Part shown: positions 7,725-16,989 of the stretch, one piece after another
Layout of the letters: each line of letters opens with the position of its first letter
How positions within the stretch are numbered: the stretch's first letter is position 1
Source of the DNA: Deltaproteobacteria bacterium
GTDB taxonomy: Bacteria > Myxococcota_A > UBA9160 > UBA4427
NCBI GenBank assembly: GCA_029261855.1
Contig: JAJDAN010000004.1
Location: 1-64,000 of the forward strand
Length of the DNA stretch: 64,000 nucleotides
Direction: 5' to 3'
Program-made: the position numbers and the translations under genes
The notes under the pieces: generated by a model
The model's database searches: none
What the model was told of the DNA's origin: nothing
The model's input: only the letters and a program-made list of their open reading frames with translations

Positions 7725-10579
7725 CGATTCTCCCCTCTTTTGCGCTCGTTGCTGCGTCCGGTCGCCTCGAAGGCCGCCTGGGTGGTGTACTCGCCGCGCG
7801 GGTAGTAGGCGCCCATCACCGTTTCCTCCGTCCCGGGTCGGGTCACGTGGGCGGGACTCTGCGCCCAGTCCGGGTCGTTCGCGATGAAGCGCAGCATCAG
7901 CATCCCGAAGTCGGTCCGGTTCTTCGGGCCGTCCACCCCCTCGCCGCGAGGGCTCCACTCGATCCACGCGACGCCGTTCTCGCGCGTCGCGTTGGCGGGC
8001 CGGTCTTCCTTGCGGCTGTACACGATGGTGTAGTTGCGGTCCTCGTCGAGCGGGACCTGCATGTCGGTCAGGGCGTCGACGATCTGTCCGGAAGGCGCCG
8101 CCTCGCAGCTGACGAGCGACCAATACTGGGTCTGTGCCTTCGGCATCACGGCAAGACCCTGGCCGCCGACACCGGCGTAGGTGTCGGGGAAGATCGGCAT
8201 CTTCCCGCGCATCACGTAGACCGGCCCGAACTTGCGCGAGAGCTGGACGAGCATGTACTCGGTCTCGGGGTCGCCGCCGCCGTCAATTGCGCCCTCGAAG
8301 GGTATCTTGGCGCGCGCTTCCGGCGTCTTGAAGGACCCGACGATCGAGTACTTGATGTTCCAGTACTTCTCCCAGCGCGGAAGCTTGCGCGCCGGCGAGG
8401 TCGCCGGATCGAGGCTGGGATCGTTGCCCTTCGCATTCACCAGCTTCTCCCACTGATCCGCGCTGACGGGCTGCTTGGTCGCCCCCTTGATCGGTCGTAC
8501 GAGCTGCTCGACGACCTCTGGCGCCGACAGCTGGGTGCCGTCGGCCAGGGTTCCCGTGTAGGTGGGCAGCCCTCGCCCCGCAGAGGGAGTCGCGGCCGGC
8601 CCCCAGCCCGCGCCGTCGCTGCCCAGATCCGGCAGATAGGTGCGGTTGACGAACATCAGCTCGCCCCCGTCCTTGCCGACGTAGAGCGTGTTCGGCCGGC
8701 GCTTCTTCGAACTCGACGGCGCGTCCTGCGCGACGATCCGCAGCGTGAAGTCGCGTTTCTCGGAAAGCCGGTGGTTGCCGACCCGGAAAGGGTTGATGGA
8801 CCCGGGATCCGGCTCGACATCCGGCCCGGACAGGTCCTCGCCGATCGACACGAAGGTGCCGTCCCGAGCCTCGTAGAGCGCGAACTGGAAGTAGCGCGCA
8901 CGCGGATAGCGGTAGTCGAGGGTCAGGCTGCTTCCCGCCGGCATGGCGAGGCGGCCGATGAAGTAGGTCGACTGCATGTCCGGCCACAGGTTCGGGTTCT
9001 GGATCGGCCGCGGGTACTCGAGGTGATTCCAGTAGCCCCAGCCTCGGGGCCCCTGAAAGAGACCGTCGTGGCCGTAGCGCGTGTCCGTGCGGACGATGTT
9101 CTCGACCGACTTGTCGCCGAAGCGCTTCACTCCCAGGGCGTCGAGGTTGCGCACGGGTACCAGCGTGGGCGGCTTCCAGGTTCCCGTGCCGAGCGGGTAG
9201 ACCGAAAGCGGTCCGTCTTTCGGCCAGTAGAGACGCATCACGACGAACATCGGACCGTCCGGCGCCGGCAGCCAGTTCGACTCGCGGTCGCGGCCGGGCG
9301 AATCCTTCTGGACGTAGATCGTGAGCGAGCCGTCCGGGTTCTTCTCGAGACCCGGCAGCATGGGTGAGTTGATCAAGTAGCGGCCGATCGGGTTGTCGAT
9401 GAGCAGCTGGGTGCGGCCGTCGTACATCGTGATCGACCAGAACGCATGGACGGGGGGCAGCTGACCGGGCGCGAAGGTCAGCTGGTAGGTGTGCTTCGAG
9501 CCATCGAGCACGATGCCGTTCGCGTCGTGTCGCGTATAGGGATAGACGGCTTCGGCCTCGCTGTTGCCGTAGATCCCGAGCTTGGCGGCGGCGGCGCGCA
9601 GCGCCCAGTTGCCGTCGTAGAATTCGCGACTTCCAGCGGCCGCCCCGACGCGCCAACCGTTCACCAGGGTTCCGACGCTATCCGCCGTCTCGCCGATCTT
9701 CGCGAGCGCCGCCTTCATGCCCGCGCCGATCGCCTTCTTCACATCTGCGGACAGCTTCTCGTTGGAACCCTCCTCGTGCGACCCGATGCCGATCTGCGCG
9801 AAACGCTCGCGCAGCGGCCGCTCCACGGCCGCCGTTCCCACCGCGGGACAGAACTGCAGCAGGAAGTCGAGAACCTCGGCGAAGCCCGTGGTGAACGCCG
9901 CCTCATCGACGGGCGGCCACTCGATCGCCGGGGCCGCCGGCGGCGGCTTGCCGAGGAAGGAAGACAGCGACTGCACCCGGTAGCCGGCCTGGATCTTCCG
10001 CACCTTGCCCAGGTCCGCCGGGTCGAAGAGCTGCGTGCGGTAGACGCCGAGACTGAACTGCGTCTCGCTTCGGAAGCTCTTGGCGACACCAGCGGGAGCC
10101 TTGCCCTTCCAGTCCGGCCCAGCGACGAGATAGCAGCCCGCGCCGTTTCCCGTGGTGCGGCTGCCGATGTAGCCATAGTTGTCGGTGTAGAGATCGACGA
10201 GCTGCACGTCGTAGTAGCGCGCCTTCTCGATCTTCGGCATGCAGAGGACCATCGGCTCGGCGCGCAGATCCAGGAACACCATCGAGTACGGGGTATCGCT
10301 GTTGGGCGTCGAGACATTGATGTCCTTCGGGCTGAAGACGCGCGCCTCGTTGTGGATCTGGTTGATCGGCGCCTTGAACTGACCCGAATCGCGGTCGATG
10401 AAGTACCCGTGGATGACCTTGTAGCCGACGACCATGGGAAAGCCGTAGAGGTAGGCCTCCTCGGCAATCGCCTGCAGGCCGCCGTCGGGAGGCGGCGTCT
10501 CCGCCACAGCGGGGCCGGCTGCAAGGCCGGCGAGGACGACGGAGGCCGCCACCAGGCGCTTCAGGAGTCGCATCGACAT
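7721..10579 (-). CDS. Secreted DUF1254/DUF1214 fusion protein with extra C-terminal domain
   Basis: 952 residues. A signal peptide (KRLVAASVVLAGLAAGPAVA) is followed by DUF1254 (about 35-160, with EAYLYGFPMVVGYKV) and DUF1214 (about 330-440, with FWSITMYDGRTQLLIDNPI). About 450 further residues contain a second DUF1214-like beta-rich stretch (YRYPRARYFQFALYEARDG). Usual DUF1254/DUF1214 proteins are roughly half this length, so this looks like a fusion with another periplasmic module. ATG at 10579 has AAAGGGAC just upstream; ATG at 10573 is an alternative. It lies between a DUF4410 lipoprotein gene (14-base gap) and a propeller gene (4-base overlap). The enzymatic role of these families is not established. 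Confidence 0.75.
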   Translation of the reverse strand: MSMRLLKRLVAASVVLAGLAAGPAVAETPPPDGGLQAIAEEAYLYGFPMVVGYKVIHGYFIDRDSGQFKAPINQIHNEARVFSPKDINVSTPNSDTPYSMVFLDLRAEPMVLCMPKIEKARYYDVQLVDLYTDNYGYIGSRTTGNGAGCYLVAGPDWKGKAPAGVAKSFRSETQFSLGVYRTQLFDPADLGKVRKIQAGYRVQSLSSFLGKPPPAAPAIEWPPVDEAAFTTGFAEVLDFLLQFCPAVGTAAVERPLRERFAQIGIGSHEEGSNEKLSADVKKAIGAGMKAALAKIGETADSVGTLVNGWRVGAAAGSREFYDGNWALRAAAAKLGIYGNSEAEAVYPYTRHDANGIVLDGSKHTYQLTFAPGQLPPVHAFWSITMYDGRTQLLIDNPIGRYLINSPMLPGLEKNPDGSLTIYVQKDSPGRDRESNWLPAPDGPMFVVMRLYWPKDGPLSVYPLGTGTWKPPTLVPVRNLDALGVKRFGDKSVENIVRTDTRYGHDGLFQGPRGWGYWNHLEYPRPIQNPNLWPDMQSTYFIGRLAMPAGSSLTLDYRYPRARYFQFALYEARDGTFVSIGEDLSGPDVEPDPGSINPFRVGNHRLSEKRDFTLRIVAQDAPSSSKKRRPNTLYVGKDGGELMFVNRTYLPDLGSDGAGWGPAATPSAGRGLPTYTGTLADGTQLSAPEVVEQLVRPIKGATKQPVSADQWEKLVNAKGNDPSLDPATSPARKLPRWEKYWNIKYSIVGSFKTPEARAKIPFEGAIDGGGDPETEYMLVQLSRKFGPVYVMRGKMPIFPDTYAGVGGQGLAVMPKAQTQYWSLVSCEAAPSGQIVDALTDMQVPLDEDRNYTIVYSRKEDRPANATRENGVAWIEWSPRGEGVDGPKNRTDFGMLMLRFIANDPDWAQSPAHVTRPGTEETVMGAYYPRGEYTTQAAFEATGRSNERKRGENR

Positions 10580-10593
10580 GTCCCTTTCGGAAG

Positions 10594-11304
10594 CTAGATC
10601 CAGCCCTGCGAGTGGAACTTGGGCTTCAGCTCCTTGGCGATCTCGTCGGCCAGGCGCTCGGCGGACCCCTTGTCGGTGGTCCTTCCGCTCACCTCTCCTT
10701 CCGCTTTGGCGGCGCCTGAAACCACGAGCCCGATGGGGTTGTGGGTCGCGACGGTCACGAGTGCGGGTACGATGAGGCCGGGAGCCTTGCCCGAACCACC
10801 CGAGTCGATCGTGCCGCCGCCCAGACGCTGCATGCCGTCGGCGGTGTCGCGATAGCCCTCGACGTGCGCATTCACCTGCGCCGCGCCCTTGCCGAAGCCG
10901 ATGACCACGCGCTTGACACCACTGCCGGCTTCGATCGACGTGAAGTAGCCGACGATGGCGAGATCGTTGAGCTGGGGACCGGGTTGGTTTTCGGCTCGGA
11001 CCGCCGTCATCCCCATCGCGTTGAGCTTCTTGACCAGCTCCGTGGCGACGTCGGCCCCGAGCTTGCGCCCTGCGGCGACGTCGTCCTTGTCCGCCGTGGC
11101 CGCCGGCAGACCCTGGACGCCGCCCCCGCCCGCCCAGTCGGGGAGGTCGTTCGCATCCGCGGCGAAGTCGTAGACGAGGATGCGGGCGGGACGCGGAATC
11201 GAGGCTCCGTCGTACTCCTCGCGGTCGCTGACCTTGATGGTGCTGCAACCCGCCAGCAGCAGGACCGCCAGCAGAACGCCGGGCATCGGTCGAAGAATCG
11301 TCAT
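10594..11304 (-). CDS. DUF4410 lipoprotein
   Basis: 236 residues. A type II signal peptide ends in the lipobox LLLAGC, so the mature protein is lipidated at Cys, probably on the outer membrane. The following PRPARILVYDFAAD and the TELVKKLNAMGMTA / QVNAHVEGYRD segments match DUF4410, a family of lipoproteins of unknown function. GGAGG lies 8 bases before the ATG, a strong site. It is first in a three-gene leftward operon and faces the AraC regulator gene across 284 bases, which may therefore control it. Confidence 0.8.
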   Translation of the reverse strand: MTILRPMPGVLLAVLLLAGCSTIKVSDREEYDGASIPRPARILVYDFAADANDLPDWAGGGGVQGLPAATADKDDVAAGRKLGADVATELVKKLNAMGMTAVRAENQPGPQLNDLAIVGYFTSIEAGSGVKRVVIGFGKGAAQVNAHVEGYRDTADGMQRLGGGTIDSGGSGKAPGLIVPALVTVATHNPIGLVVSGAAKAEGEVSGRTTDKGSAERLADEIAKELKPKFHSQGWI

Positions 11305-11588
11305 CGTGAAACCTCCAATTCGATCCCGAATGACGCCGCCAACCCGGACGGGTCCTTCGAGAACTCGAGCAGGGAATAAGGGCGCACTGTCGAAGCAACC
11401 CCCAGGGGCGATTCCGTCGCTATTCGGCTCATTGGAGGCGGGCTCGCGCGCGCGTACAAGCGCCGACTGCGCTCCCAGTGTCTGGACAAGACGGGCCCGA
11501 CGCTTGTCATTTTCTGCCACGCGTTGCTGGACATCGCCTGCATCGGCTGGCAGGCTGGCAAAACCAGCGCCTTCCGCTGCGAGGCCGC

Positions 11589-12563
11589 ATGGATCCGGTT
11601 CCCTTGATCGTCCCCCAGGCGCTCCATCGCCTCATCGACTTCGGTGAGCGCTTCGGGGTGCGCCCGAGCCTCCCGCCTCGGCTCATCCATGGGCACGCGC
11701 CGGTCCCCATGGCCTACGCGGGTCAGCTGCTTGAAGAGCTGGCCACCGGCTCGGGAACGCAGAGCTTCGGTCTCCGTGCGGGCTCGGCGTCGCGCTTTGA
11801 AGACGCGCCTCTCGCTTCGGAAATTCGGGGGACGCGCACGGTCGGTGCCGCCCTCGATGCCATCACCGGTGCCAGTTCGAAGTACTGTGGCGGGCAGATG
11901 CTTTCGGTGACCCAGCGGGCCGGCAACGTGTGGGTGCAGCGCCGCTTCCCGGGCTCGCTCCGGCGGGGTCGCCGTCAAGCGAACGACTGGGCGCTGCAGA
12001 TGCTCCTCGATGTCGTGCGACGCGGCGCCGGCCGGGACTGGCGACCCAGTCAGCTCCATCTCGAGGGACCGCCGCCCGACCACGCGGGAGAACTCGCAGA
12101 GCTGTCTGCCGGTTCCACTCGCTTCGGTGCCGCGGCCGACTGCATCGTCTTCCCGCAAGCCGTGCTCGCCTCTCGGCTGTGTTCCGATCGGGTCACCGCG
12201 GCGCTTCGCCCGACCCCGCTCCCGGACGGAGACTTCCTCACTTCCGTCCGCGAGACGATCCGTTGCCTGCTCGAGTTCGGCGAACTCGACCTGCCGACCC
12301 TGGCCGAAGCCGCGAACACCAGCGTGCGATCTCTTCACCGCCGCCTCGGGGAGGCAGGCCTGAAGTTCCGTCGTCTCGCCGACGACGCGCGCTTCGACGC
12401 GTCCTGCCGCCTGCTCCGCGACCCGACGATCCGGATCACGGACATCGCCGTCGAGCTCGGCTACACGGACGCCGCCAACTTCACTCGCGCCTTCCGTCGC
12501 TGGGCAGGTGTCTCCCCTCTCGCCTTCCGGCATTCGGAGCTGCAGCGGGAAACCGCAGGGTGA
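11589..12563 (+). CDS. AraC family transcriptional regulator
   Basis: 324 residues. The N-terminal 200 residues resemble the Arabinose_bd-type ligand domain of OruR/ArgR-like AraC proteins. The C-terminal 90 residues carry the double helix-turn-helix: LPTLAEAANTSVRSLHRRL, then ITDIAVELGYTDAANFTRAF. ATG at 11589 is chosen because GCGAGG precedes it and the domain begins at once; a longer frame reaches 11478 but adds no recognisable sequence. Being divergent from the DUF4410/DUF1254/propeller operon, it is its most likely local regulator; the ligand is unknown. Confidence 0.85.
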   Translation: MDPVPLIVPQALHRLIDFGERFGVRPSLPPRLIHGHAPVPMAYAGQLLEELATGSGTQSFGLRAGSASRFEDAPLASEIRGTRTVGAALDAITGASSKYCGGQMLSVTQRAGNVWVQRRFPGSLRRGRRQANDWALQMLLDVVRRGAGRDWRPSQLHLEGPPPDHAGELAELSAGSTRFGAAADCIVFPQAVLASRLCSDRVTAALRPTPLPDGDFLTSVRETIRCLLEFGELDLPTLAEAANTSVRSLHRRLGEAGLKFRRLADDARFDASCRLLRDPTIRITDIAVELGYTDAANFTRAFRRWAGVSPLAFRHSELQRETAG

Positions 12564-12606
12564 GGGGCTCGGTCCCAGCCGGACCGCGGGCCGGGCGGGC
12601 GCGGCG

Positions 12607-13161
12607 CTAGAGCTGGAAGGCGTTCCACACCAGCAGCACCCAGATCACGATGGCGATGGCCGTCTTTCCGAGCGTGCCCGCCAGGCGTCCGACCGTCGCG
12701 GCGCCCGCGGCGCGGAAGTTCTCGCGGCGGCTGCGCAGGCGACTCTCTTCCCCGGTCGCCTCGCCGATGAAGGCGCCGACGAAGGTCCCCACCAACGCGC
12801 CGACGAGGGTGCCGACGAGCGGGACGGGCAGCCACACCGTGAACAGGATGGCGCCCACGATCCCGCCTGCGATGGCGCCCCACATGCCGCGGTTGGTACC
12901 GCCCCCCATGCGCGTGCCCGCCGCACCGGCGCCGGCTTCGATCACCTCGCCGACGACGCCGAGGCCGCCGCTGATCGCCAGTACGGACCAACCGAAGGTC
13001 ACGCTGTGGGGCGCGGGAAGCACCAGCGTGTCCAGCAGCTCGATGATCACGGCGAGCCCCAGCATCATCCACATGCCCGGCAGACCGAACGGGATCGCGA
13101 CCACGAAGACCAGCGTGATCAGCGAAAAGAGAGACACCAACAAGTAGGCCTGCCACTCCAC
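12607..13161 (-). CDS. DUF456 family membrane protein
   Basis: 184 residues with four or five hydrophobic segments. Glycine-rich helices such as GTRMGGGTNRGMWGAIAGG and VGTLVGALVGTFVGAFIGE are characteristic of DUF456, an inner-membrane family of unknown function. The start is GTG at 13161, with GGAG 10 bases upstream. It faces the MFS transporter gene divergently across about 100 bases and converges on the AraC gene. Confidence 0.8.
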   Translation of the reverse strand: MEWQAYLLVSLFSLITLVFVVAIPFGLPGMWMMLGLAVIIELLDTLVLPAPHSVTFGWSVLAISGGLGVVGEVIEAGAGAAGTRMGGGTNRGMWGAIAGGIVGAILFTVWLPVPLVGTLVGALVGTFVGAFIGEATGEESRLRSRRENFRAAGAATVGRLAGTLGKTAIAIVIWVLLVWNAFQL

Positions 13162-13261
13162 GATCGCGGGTCTCCTCTTTGCTTTGGGGGACTGCCTTCG
13201 GACAGAAAGAACGTAGGAGCGAAGCGGGCGACGCGCACCTGAAGCGGGCACACTGCACTGC

Positions 13262-14542
13262 GTGACGTTCCCGACAGAGGATCCGGCCCCGGTCGCGGCC
13301 CCGTCCTGGCAGGCTGGCCTGGCGCTGTTGCGAGAGCGCGACTTTCCGCGACTGTTCGCTGCCCGCATGGTGTCGGCTTTCGGCACCTCGATGGCCTTCG
13401 TCGCGCTGCCGTTCGCCGTCCTCGACATTGTGGGCGCCGAAAATCCCGAACCCGTCGGCTACGTGATCGGGACGGCGACAGGCGCCCAGGTGCTCTTCCA
13501 GCTCTTCGGCGGCGCCCTGGCAGACCGCGGCTCGCGCAAGCGCATGATGGTCGGCGCAGACACCCTCGCGGTGCTGGCCCAGGGCGGGATGGCCGCGCTC
13601 ATCCTGACGGGCCACGCCACGGTCCCGCTGTTGATGGGTCTCGCGATGTTCATGGGTCTCGCCTTCGCACTGCACTGGCCGGCCTCCGTGGGGCTCGTCC
13701 CGCTGGTGGTCGAACGCCACCAGCTGCAGCCCGCAAACGCCCTGCTCTCGATCGCGAACAGCACGGCCCTCGGTCTCGGCGCCGCGGCGGGCGGCATCTT
13801 GTGCGCCACCCTCGGCCCCGGATGGGCGATCGGGATCGACGCGGGCACCTTCCTGGCCAGCGCCACCCTCGTCGCGACACTGCGCCCCCGCCCCCAGCCC
13901 CGGAGCGAGGAGGCCGAAGGCGAGCGCCCGAGTCTGCTGCGCGACATCCGCGACGGCTGGACGGAGTTCACGTCCCATCGCTGGCTGTGGTCGATCGTCG
14001 CCCAGTTCGGGGTCCTGGTGATGGGCTTTCAGGCCACCTACGCGGTCATCGGACCGATCGTCGCGGACCTCTCGATGGGCGGCAGCCGAGACTGGGGGTT
14101 CATCTCGGCTGGCTTCGGGGCGGGGCTACTGTGCGGCGGCCTGCTCGCCATGCGCGTGCACATCGCGCGCCCGATGCTCATCGGCGTGCTTTGCTGCTTC
14201 CTGCTCGCTCTGCTTCCGGCACTCCTGGTCGGCCCGTCTCCACTCGGGATCGTCGTGGCCGGCGGCTTCCTGGCGGGATTCGGCATCGAGATCTTCAGCG
14301 TGGTCTGGAACACCGCGCTCCACACCCACGTCGCCCCCGAGGCCCTCTCCCGGGTGAGCGCCTACGACGTGGTGGGATCGATCGCCCTGGCCCCCGTCGG
14401 CGAGGTCTTCGCGGGCTCGCTCGTCGCGGGCATCGGCGCACCCGTCACCCTGCAGATCGCAACGGCCATGATCGTCGTCCCGACCCTGCTGGTGCTGCTG
14501 GTGCCGGAAGTGCGCAACCTGCGAAGCGCACCGACGCACTAA
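13262..14542 (+). CDS. MFS transporter
   Basis: 426 residues with about twelve hydrophobic segments, in the MFS_3/enterobactin-exporter-like group. The motif-A region GGALADRGSRKRMM lies between helices 2 and 3, and a longer hydrophilic loop at about 205-235 separates the two halves. It probably exports a drug-like or siderophore-like compound through the inner membrane by proton antiport; the substrate cannot be read from sequence. The GTG start at 13262 is the first in-frame start after the divergent DUF456 gene. Confidence 0.85.
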   Translation: MTFPTEDPAPVAAPSWQAGLALLRERDFPRLFAARMVSAFGTSMAFVALPFAVLDIVGAENPEPVGYVIGTATGAQVLFQLFGGALADRGSRKRMMVGADTLAVLAQGGMAALILTGHATVPLLMGLAMFMGLAFALHWPASVGLVPLVVERHQLQPANALLSIANSTALGLGAAAGGILCATLGPGWAIGIDAGTFLASATLVATLRPRPQPRSEEAEGERPSLLRDIRDGWTEFTSHRWLWSIVAQFGVLVMGFQATYAVIGPIVADLSMGGSRDWGFISAGFGAGLLCGGLLAMRVHIARPMLIGVLCCFLLALLPALLVGPSPLGIVVAGGFLAGFGIEIFSVVWNTALHTHVAPEALSRVSAYDVVGSIALAPVGEVFAGSLVAGIGAPVTLQIATAMIVVPTLLVLLVPEVRNLRSAPTH

Positions 14543-14568
14543 CGCGTCCCCGGGTGGCGGGTGGCGGG

Positions 14569-14656
14569 TGGCGGAGAGGGTGGGATTCGAACCCACGAGG
14601 GCTTGCACCCTGGCGGTTTTCAAGACCGCTGCCTTCAACCGCTCGGCCACCTCTCC
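14569..14656 (-). tRNA. tRNA-Ser (anticodon TGA)
   Basis: Minus strand. Acceptor GGAGAGG pairs with CCTCTCC; discriminator G and CCA are encoded. The anticodon loop CTTGAAA gives TGA. Long variable arm and T-loop GTTCGAATC. It follows the convergent MFS gene by 26 bases, within a short GGTGGCGG tandem repeat. This is the third serine tRNA in the window. Confidence 0.95.
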
Positions 14657-14838
14657 GCGGGATCGAGAGGCTAGCGCGTGGGCGCGCGCCGCCTCCCCGG
14701 CAGACGAGCGGCAGCTCGGCGGCAAGTCTGCCGTCTCGCCCGCGCCTGACGCGGGCGGCGGGAGCCACCTTCAGTCGCGAGCGCAGAGTCCCGATACACA
14801 AAGGTGGACCCGTGCGAACCCCCTGGAGTCACCAGTCC

Positions 14839-15657
14839 ATGAAGACCTGCTCGAAATCGATCGGAATCGCGCTCGCGCTCTGGCTGGGCGCGTTCGCTCT
14901 CGCTCCCGCGAGTCAGGCGGCGACGATCGGCTACTGGCGCATGGAGGTCGACAACGATCCCTCCGCGACCGGACTTTCGGTACCCAATGAGCTGGCCTTC
15001 GGGACCCCCCTGATTTCGGCCGAGGCGGCCCTCGACGGCTCGAACCTGCCGACGACCGTGGTTCCCCTGTCGAGCGACCCCAACGCATTCAGCATTGGCG
15101 CGACCGCCCAGGGCGGAGCGAACGGCATCAACGCCTCCGCGGCGTGGTACGCGGAGCTCGCCGTCACGAGCATCTCGATCGAGTTCTGGGCACGCACCCA
15201 GGAGAGCGTCGCGACGCCCTTCCGCTGGACCAGCGGTGGTGCGGACGGCATCCTGCTCACCGACCCGAACAGCCTGGATCTCACCTGGCACGTCGACGTC
15301 GGCGGCACGCCTACCGCGTTCCAGATGACCAACCTCGACAACATGGACACGAACTGGAGCCACTACGCCTTCACCTACTCCGAGGTCAGCGGCATCGCCC
15401 GCTTCTACCTCGACGGTCTGCTGGTCCAGAGCTTCGACGGTCCTGATGGGGCGCCGCTGGTACTCGTGCCGGGCACGCCGATCGAGCTCGGTGTCCTGAT
15501 GGACTTCGCGAGCGCAGGCCAGGGCACCATCGACGAGGTGCGGATCGACGGCTCGATGCTGTCTCCCGGCGGGTTCCTCGTCCCCGAGCCCGCCACGGGT
15601 CTGCTGCTCTTGCTCGGCCTCGCGCTCGCCGGCCGCGGGCGCACCCCCCGCGCCTAG
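14839..15657 (+). CDS. PEP-CTERM protein with LamG-like domain
   Basis: 272 residues. A signal peptide (IGIALALWLGAFALAPASQA) is followed by a concanavalin/LamG-like jelly roll (about 30-245; ISIEFWARTQE, WSHYAFTYSEVSGIARFYLDG, GTIDEVRIDGSM are typical strands). The C terminus is a PEP-CTERM sorting signal: VPEPATG, a hydrophobic helix and a basic tail. Such signals are cut by exosortase, giving proteins associated with the cell surface or extracellular polysaccharide. GGAG precedes the ATG by about 9 bases. No exosortase gene is in the window. Confidence 0.88.
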   Translation: MKTCSKSIGIALALWLGAFALAPASQAATIGYWRMEVDNDPSATGLSVPNELAFGTPLISAEAALDGSNLPTTVVPLSSDPNAFSIGATAQGGANGINASAAWYAELAVTSISIEFWARTQESVATPFRWTSGGADGILLTDPNSLDLTWHVDVGGTPTAFQMTNLDNMDTNWSHYAFTYSEVSGIARFYLDGLLVQSFDGPDGAPLVLVPGTPIELGVLMDFASAGQGTIDEVRIDGSMLSPGGFLVPEPATGLLLLLGLALAGRGRTPRA

Positions 15658-15672
15658 GAGGCCGACCCAAGA

Positions 15673-15722
15673 CGAAGCCTTGGAACTTCGGCTTCCGTCG
15701 CAAGCGAAGCCTACGGCTTCGC
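15673..15722. terminator. Two tandem hairpins between convergent genes
   Basis: The first stem is GAAGCC (15674-15679) with GGCTTC (15690-15695). The second is a perfect 8-bp stem, GCGAAGCC (15704-15711) with GGCTTCGC (15715-15722), and a three-base loop. They fill the 68-base gap between the convergent PEP-CTERM and epoxide hydrolase genes. There is no T-run, so a bidirectional attenuator or RNA-stabilising role is as likely as intrinsic termination. Confidence 0.5.
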
Positions 15723-15725
15723 CAG

Positions 15726-16889
15726 CTAGGCGCTCGCGCGCACCGTCGCGAAGAACTTCCGCACGTCGCCGACGAAGTCCTCCGGCCGTTCCATCGCGGC
15801 GAAGTGGCCTCCCTTCGGAAACGCGGTCCAGTGGGTGACGTTGTACGACTTCTCGACCCACTTGCGGGGGAAGCGCATGATCTCGCGCGGGAAGCGCGCG
15901 ACGCCGGTCGGCACCTCGACCTTCTTGCCCACCAGCGTCGCCATCGCGAGGGGATTGCTGAACACTTCGTAGTAGAGCCGGGTGCTCGACGTGATCGTAC
16001 CCGTCAGCCAGTAGACCATGATGTTGGTGAGCAGCTCGTCCTTGGTCAGCACGTTCTCGATCTGGCCGTCGCAGTCGGTCCAGCCGTGGAACTTCTCGGT
16101 GATCCAACAGGCGAGCCCGGCGGGCGAATCGTTGAGCGCCATGCCCAGTGACTGGGGCTTCGTTCCCTGGATGCGCTGGTAGCCCGCTTCCTTCTCGTTC
16201 CAGACCGCAAGCTCGGCGAGGTCCGCTAGCTCGGCTTCGCTGAGGCCTTCGGGACCTTCGGGCGGCGGCAAGGTAAAGGGCATGTTCAGGTGGATGCCCG
16301 CCAGGTGCTCGGGGTCGGCGAGACCGAGGCAAGTGGTGACGATCGCCCCCCAGTCGCCACCCTGGGCGCCATAGCGCGCGTAACCCAGGCGAGCCATCAG
16401 CTGCTTCCACATGGCGGCGATCTCGACGGGGCCGATGCCCGTGCGCTTCGTCGGCTCTGAGAAGCCGTAGCCCGGCAGCGAGGGCGCGATCACATGGAAG
16501 GCGTCTTCGGCCCGTCCACCATGGGCTTCCGGATCGATGAGGGGATCAATGACCTTGAGAAACTCGACCACCGTACCCGGCCAGCCGTGGCTGATCAGGA
16601 GCGGCAGCGCGTCCTCGTGCTTCGACCGGGCGTGCACGAAGTGGATCTCGTGGTCGTCGATATGAGTCTTGAAGTGGGGCAGGCGATTGAGCCGGGCCTC
16701 GGCGGCGCGCCAATCGAATTTGTCGCGCCAGTAGGCGAGCAGCTCGGTGAGATAGCCGTAGTCGGTGCCGTAGCTCCACCCGGTGCCCGGGATCTGATCG
16801 GGCATCCGCGTGCGCGCGAGGCGCGCGGCCAGGTCTTCGAGGTCGGCTTCGGGGAACGCGATCTCGAAGGGGACGATGGCGTCGCTCAT
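15726..16889 (-). CDS. Epoxide hydrolase (EHN-type alpha/beta hydrolase)
   Basis: 387 residues. The N-terminal epoxide-hydrolase domain (about 1-105) is followed by an alpha/beta-hydrolase core. The oxyanion-hole motif HGWPG is near residue 110 and the nucleophile elbow QGGDWGA holds the catalytic Asp. The charge-relay His is probably in PKGGHFAAMERPE near the C terminus. It should hydrate epoxides to diols in the cytoplasm. ATG at 16889 is chosen over an upstream ATG because AGGAG lies 8 bases before it. It is divergent from the LLM oxidoreductase gene with 100 bases between starts, so shared control is possible. Confidence 0.88.
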   Translation of the reverse strand: MSDAIVPFEIAFPEADLEDLAARLARTRMPDQIPGTGWSYGTDYGYLTELLAYWRDKFDWRAAEARLNRLPHFKTHIDDHEIHFVHARSKHEDALPLLISHGWPGTVVEFLKVIDPLIDPEAHGGRAEDAFHVIAPSLPGYGFSEPTKRTGIGPVEIAAMWKQLMARLGYARYGAQGGDWGAIVTTCLGLADPEHLAGIHLNMPFTLPPPEGPEGLSEAELADLAELAVWNEKEAGYQRIQGTKPQSLGMALNDSPAGLACWITEKFHGWTDCDGQIENVLTKDELLTNIMVYWLTGTITSSTRLYYEVFSNPLAMATLVGKKVEVPTGVARFPREIMRFPRKWVEKSYNVTHWTAFPKGGHFAAMERPEDFVGDVRKFFATVRASA

Positions 16890-16989
16890 GGCGGGGCTCC
16901 TGATCGGCAAGGAGCGTTCCAGTCTACCGGAAGCCGGATCTCTGGCCCGGGCGAGAAAGGACTACGCTCTCGGGACACAGGAGGTGGAC

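Noticed and set aside
10594-11520. Longer start for the DUF4410 lipoprotein at 11520
   Set aside because: The extra 70 residues are polar and would bury the lipobox; the GGAGG-preceded ATG at 11304 gives a standard lipoprotein signal.
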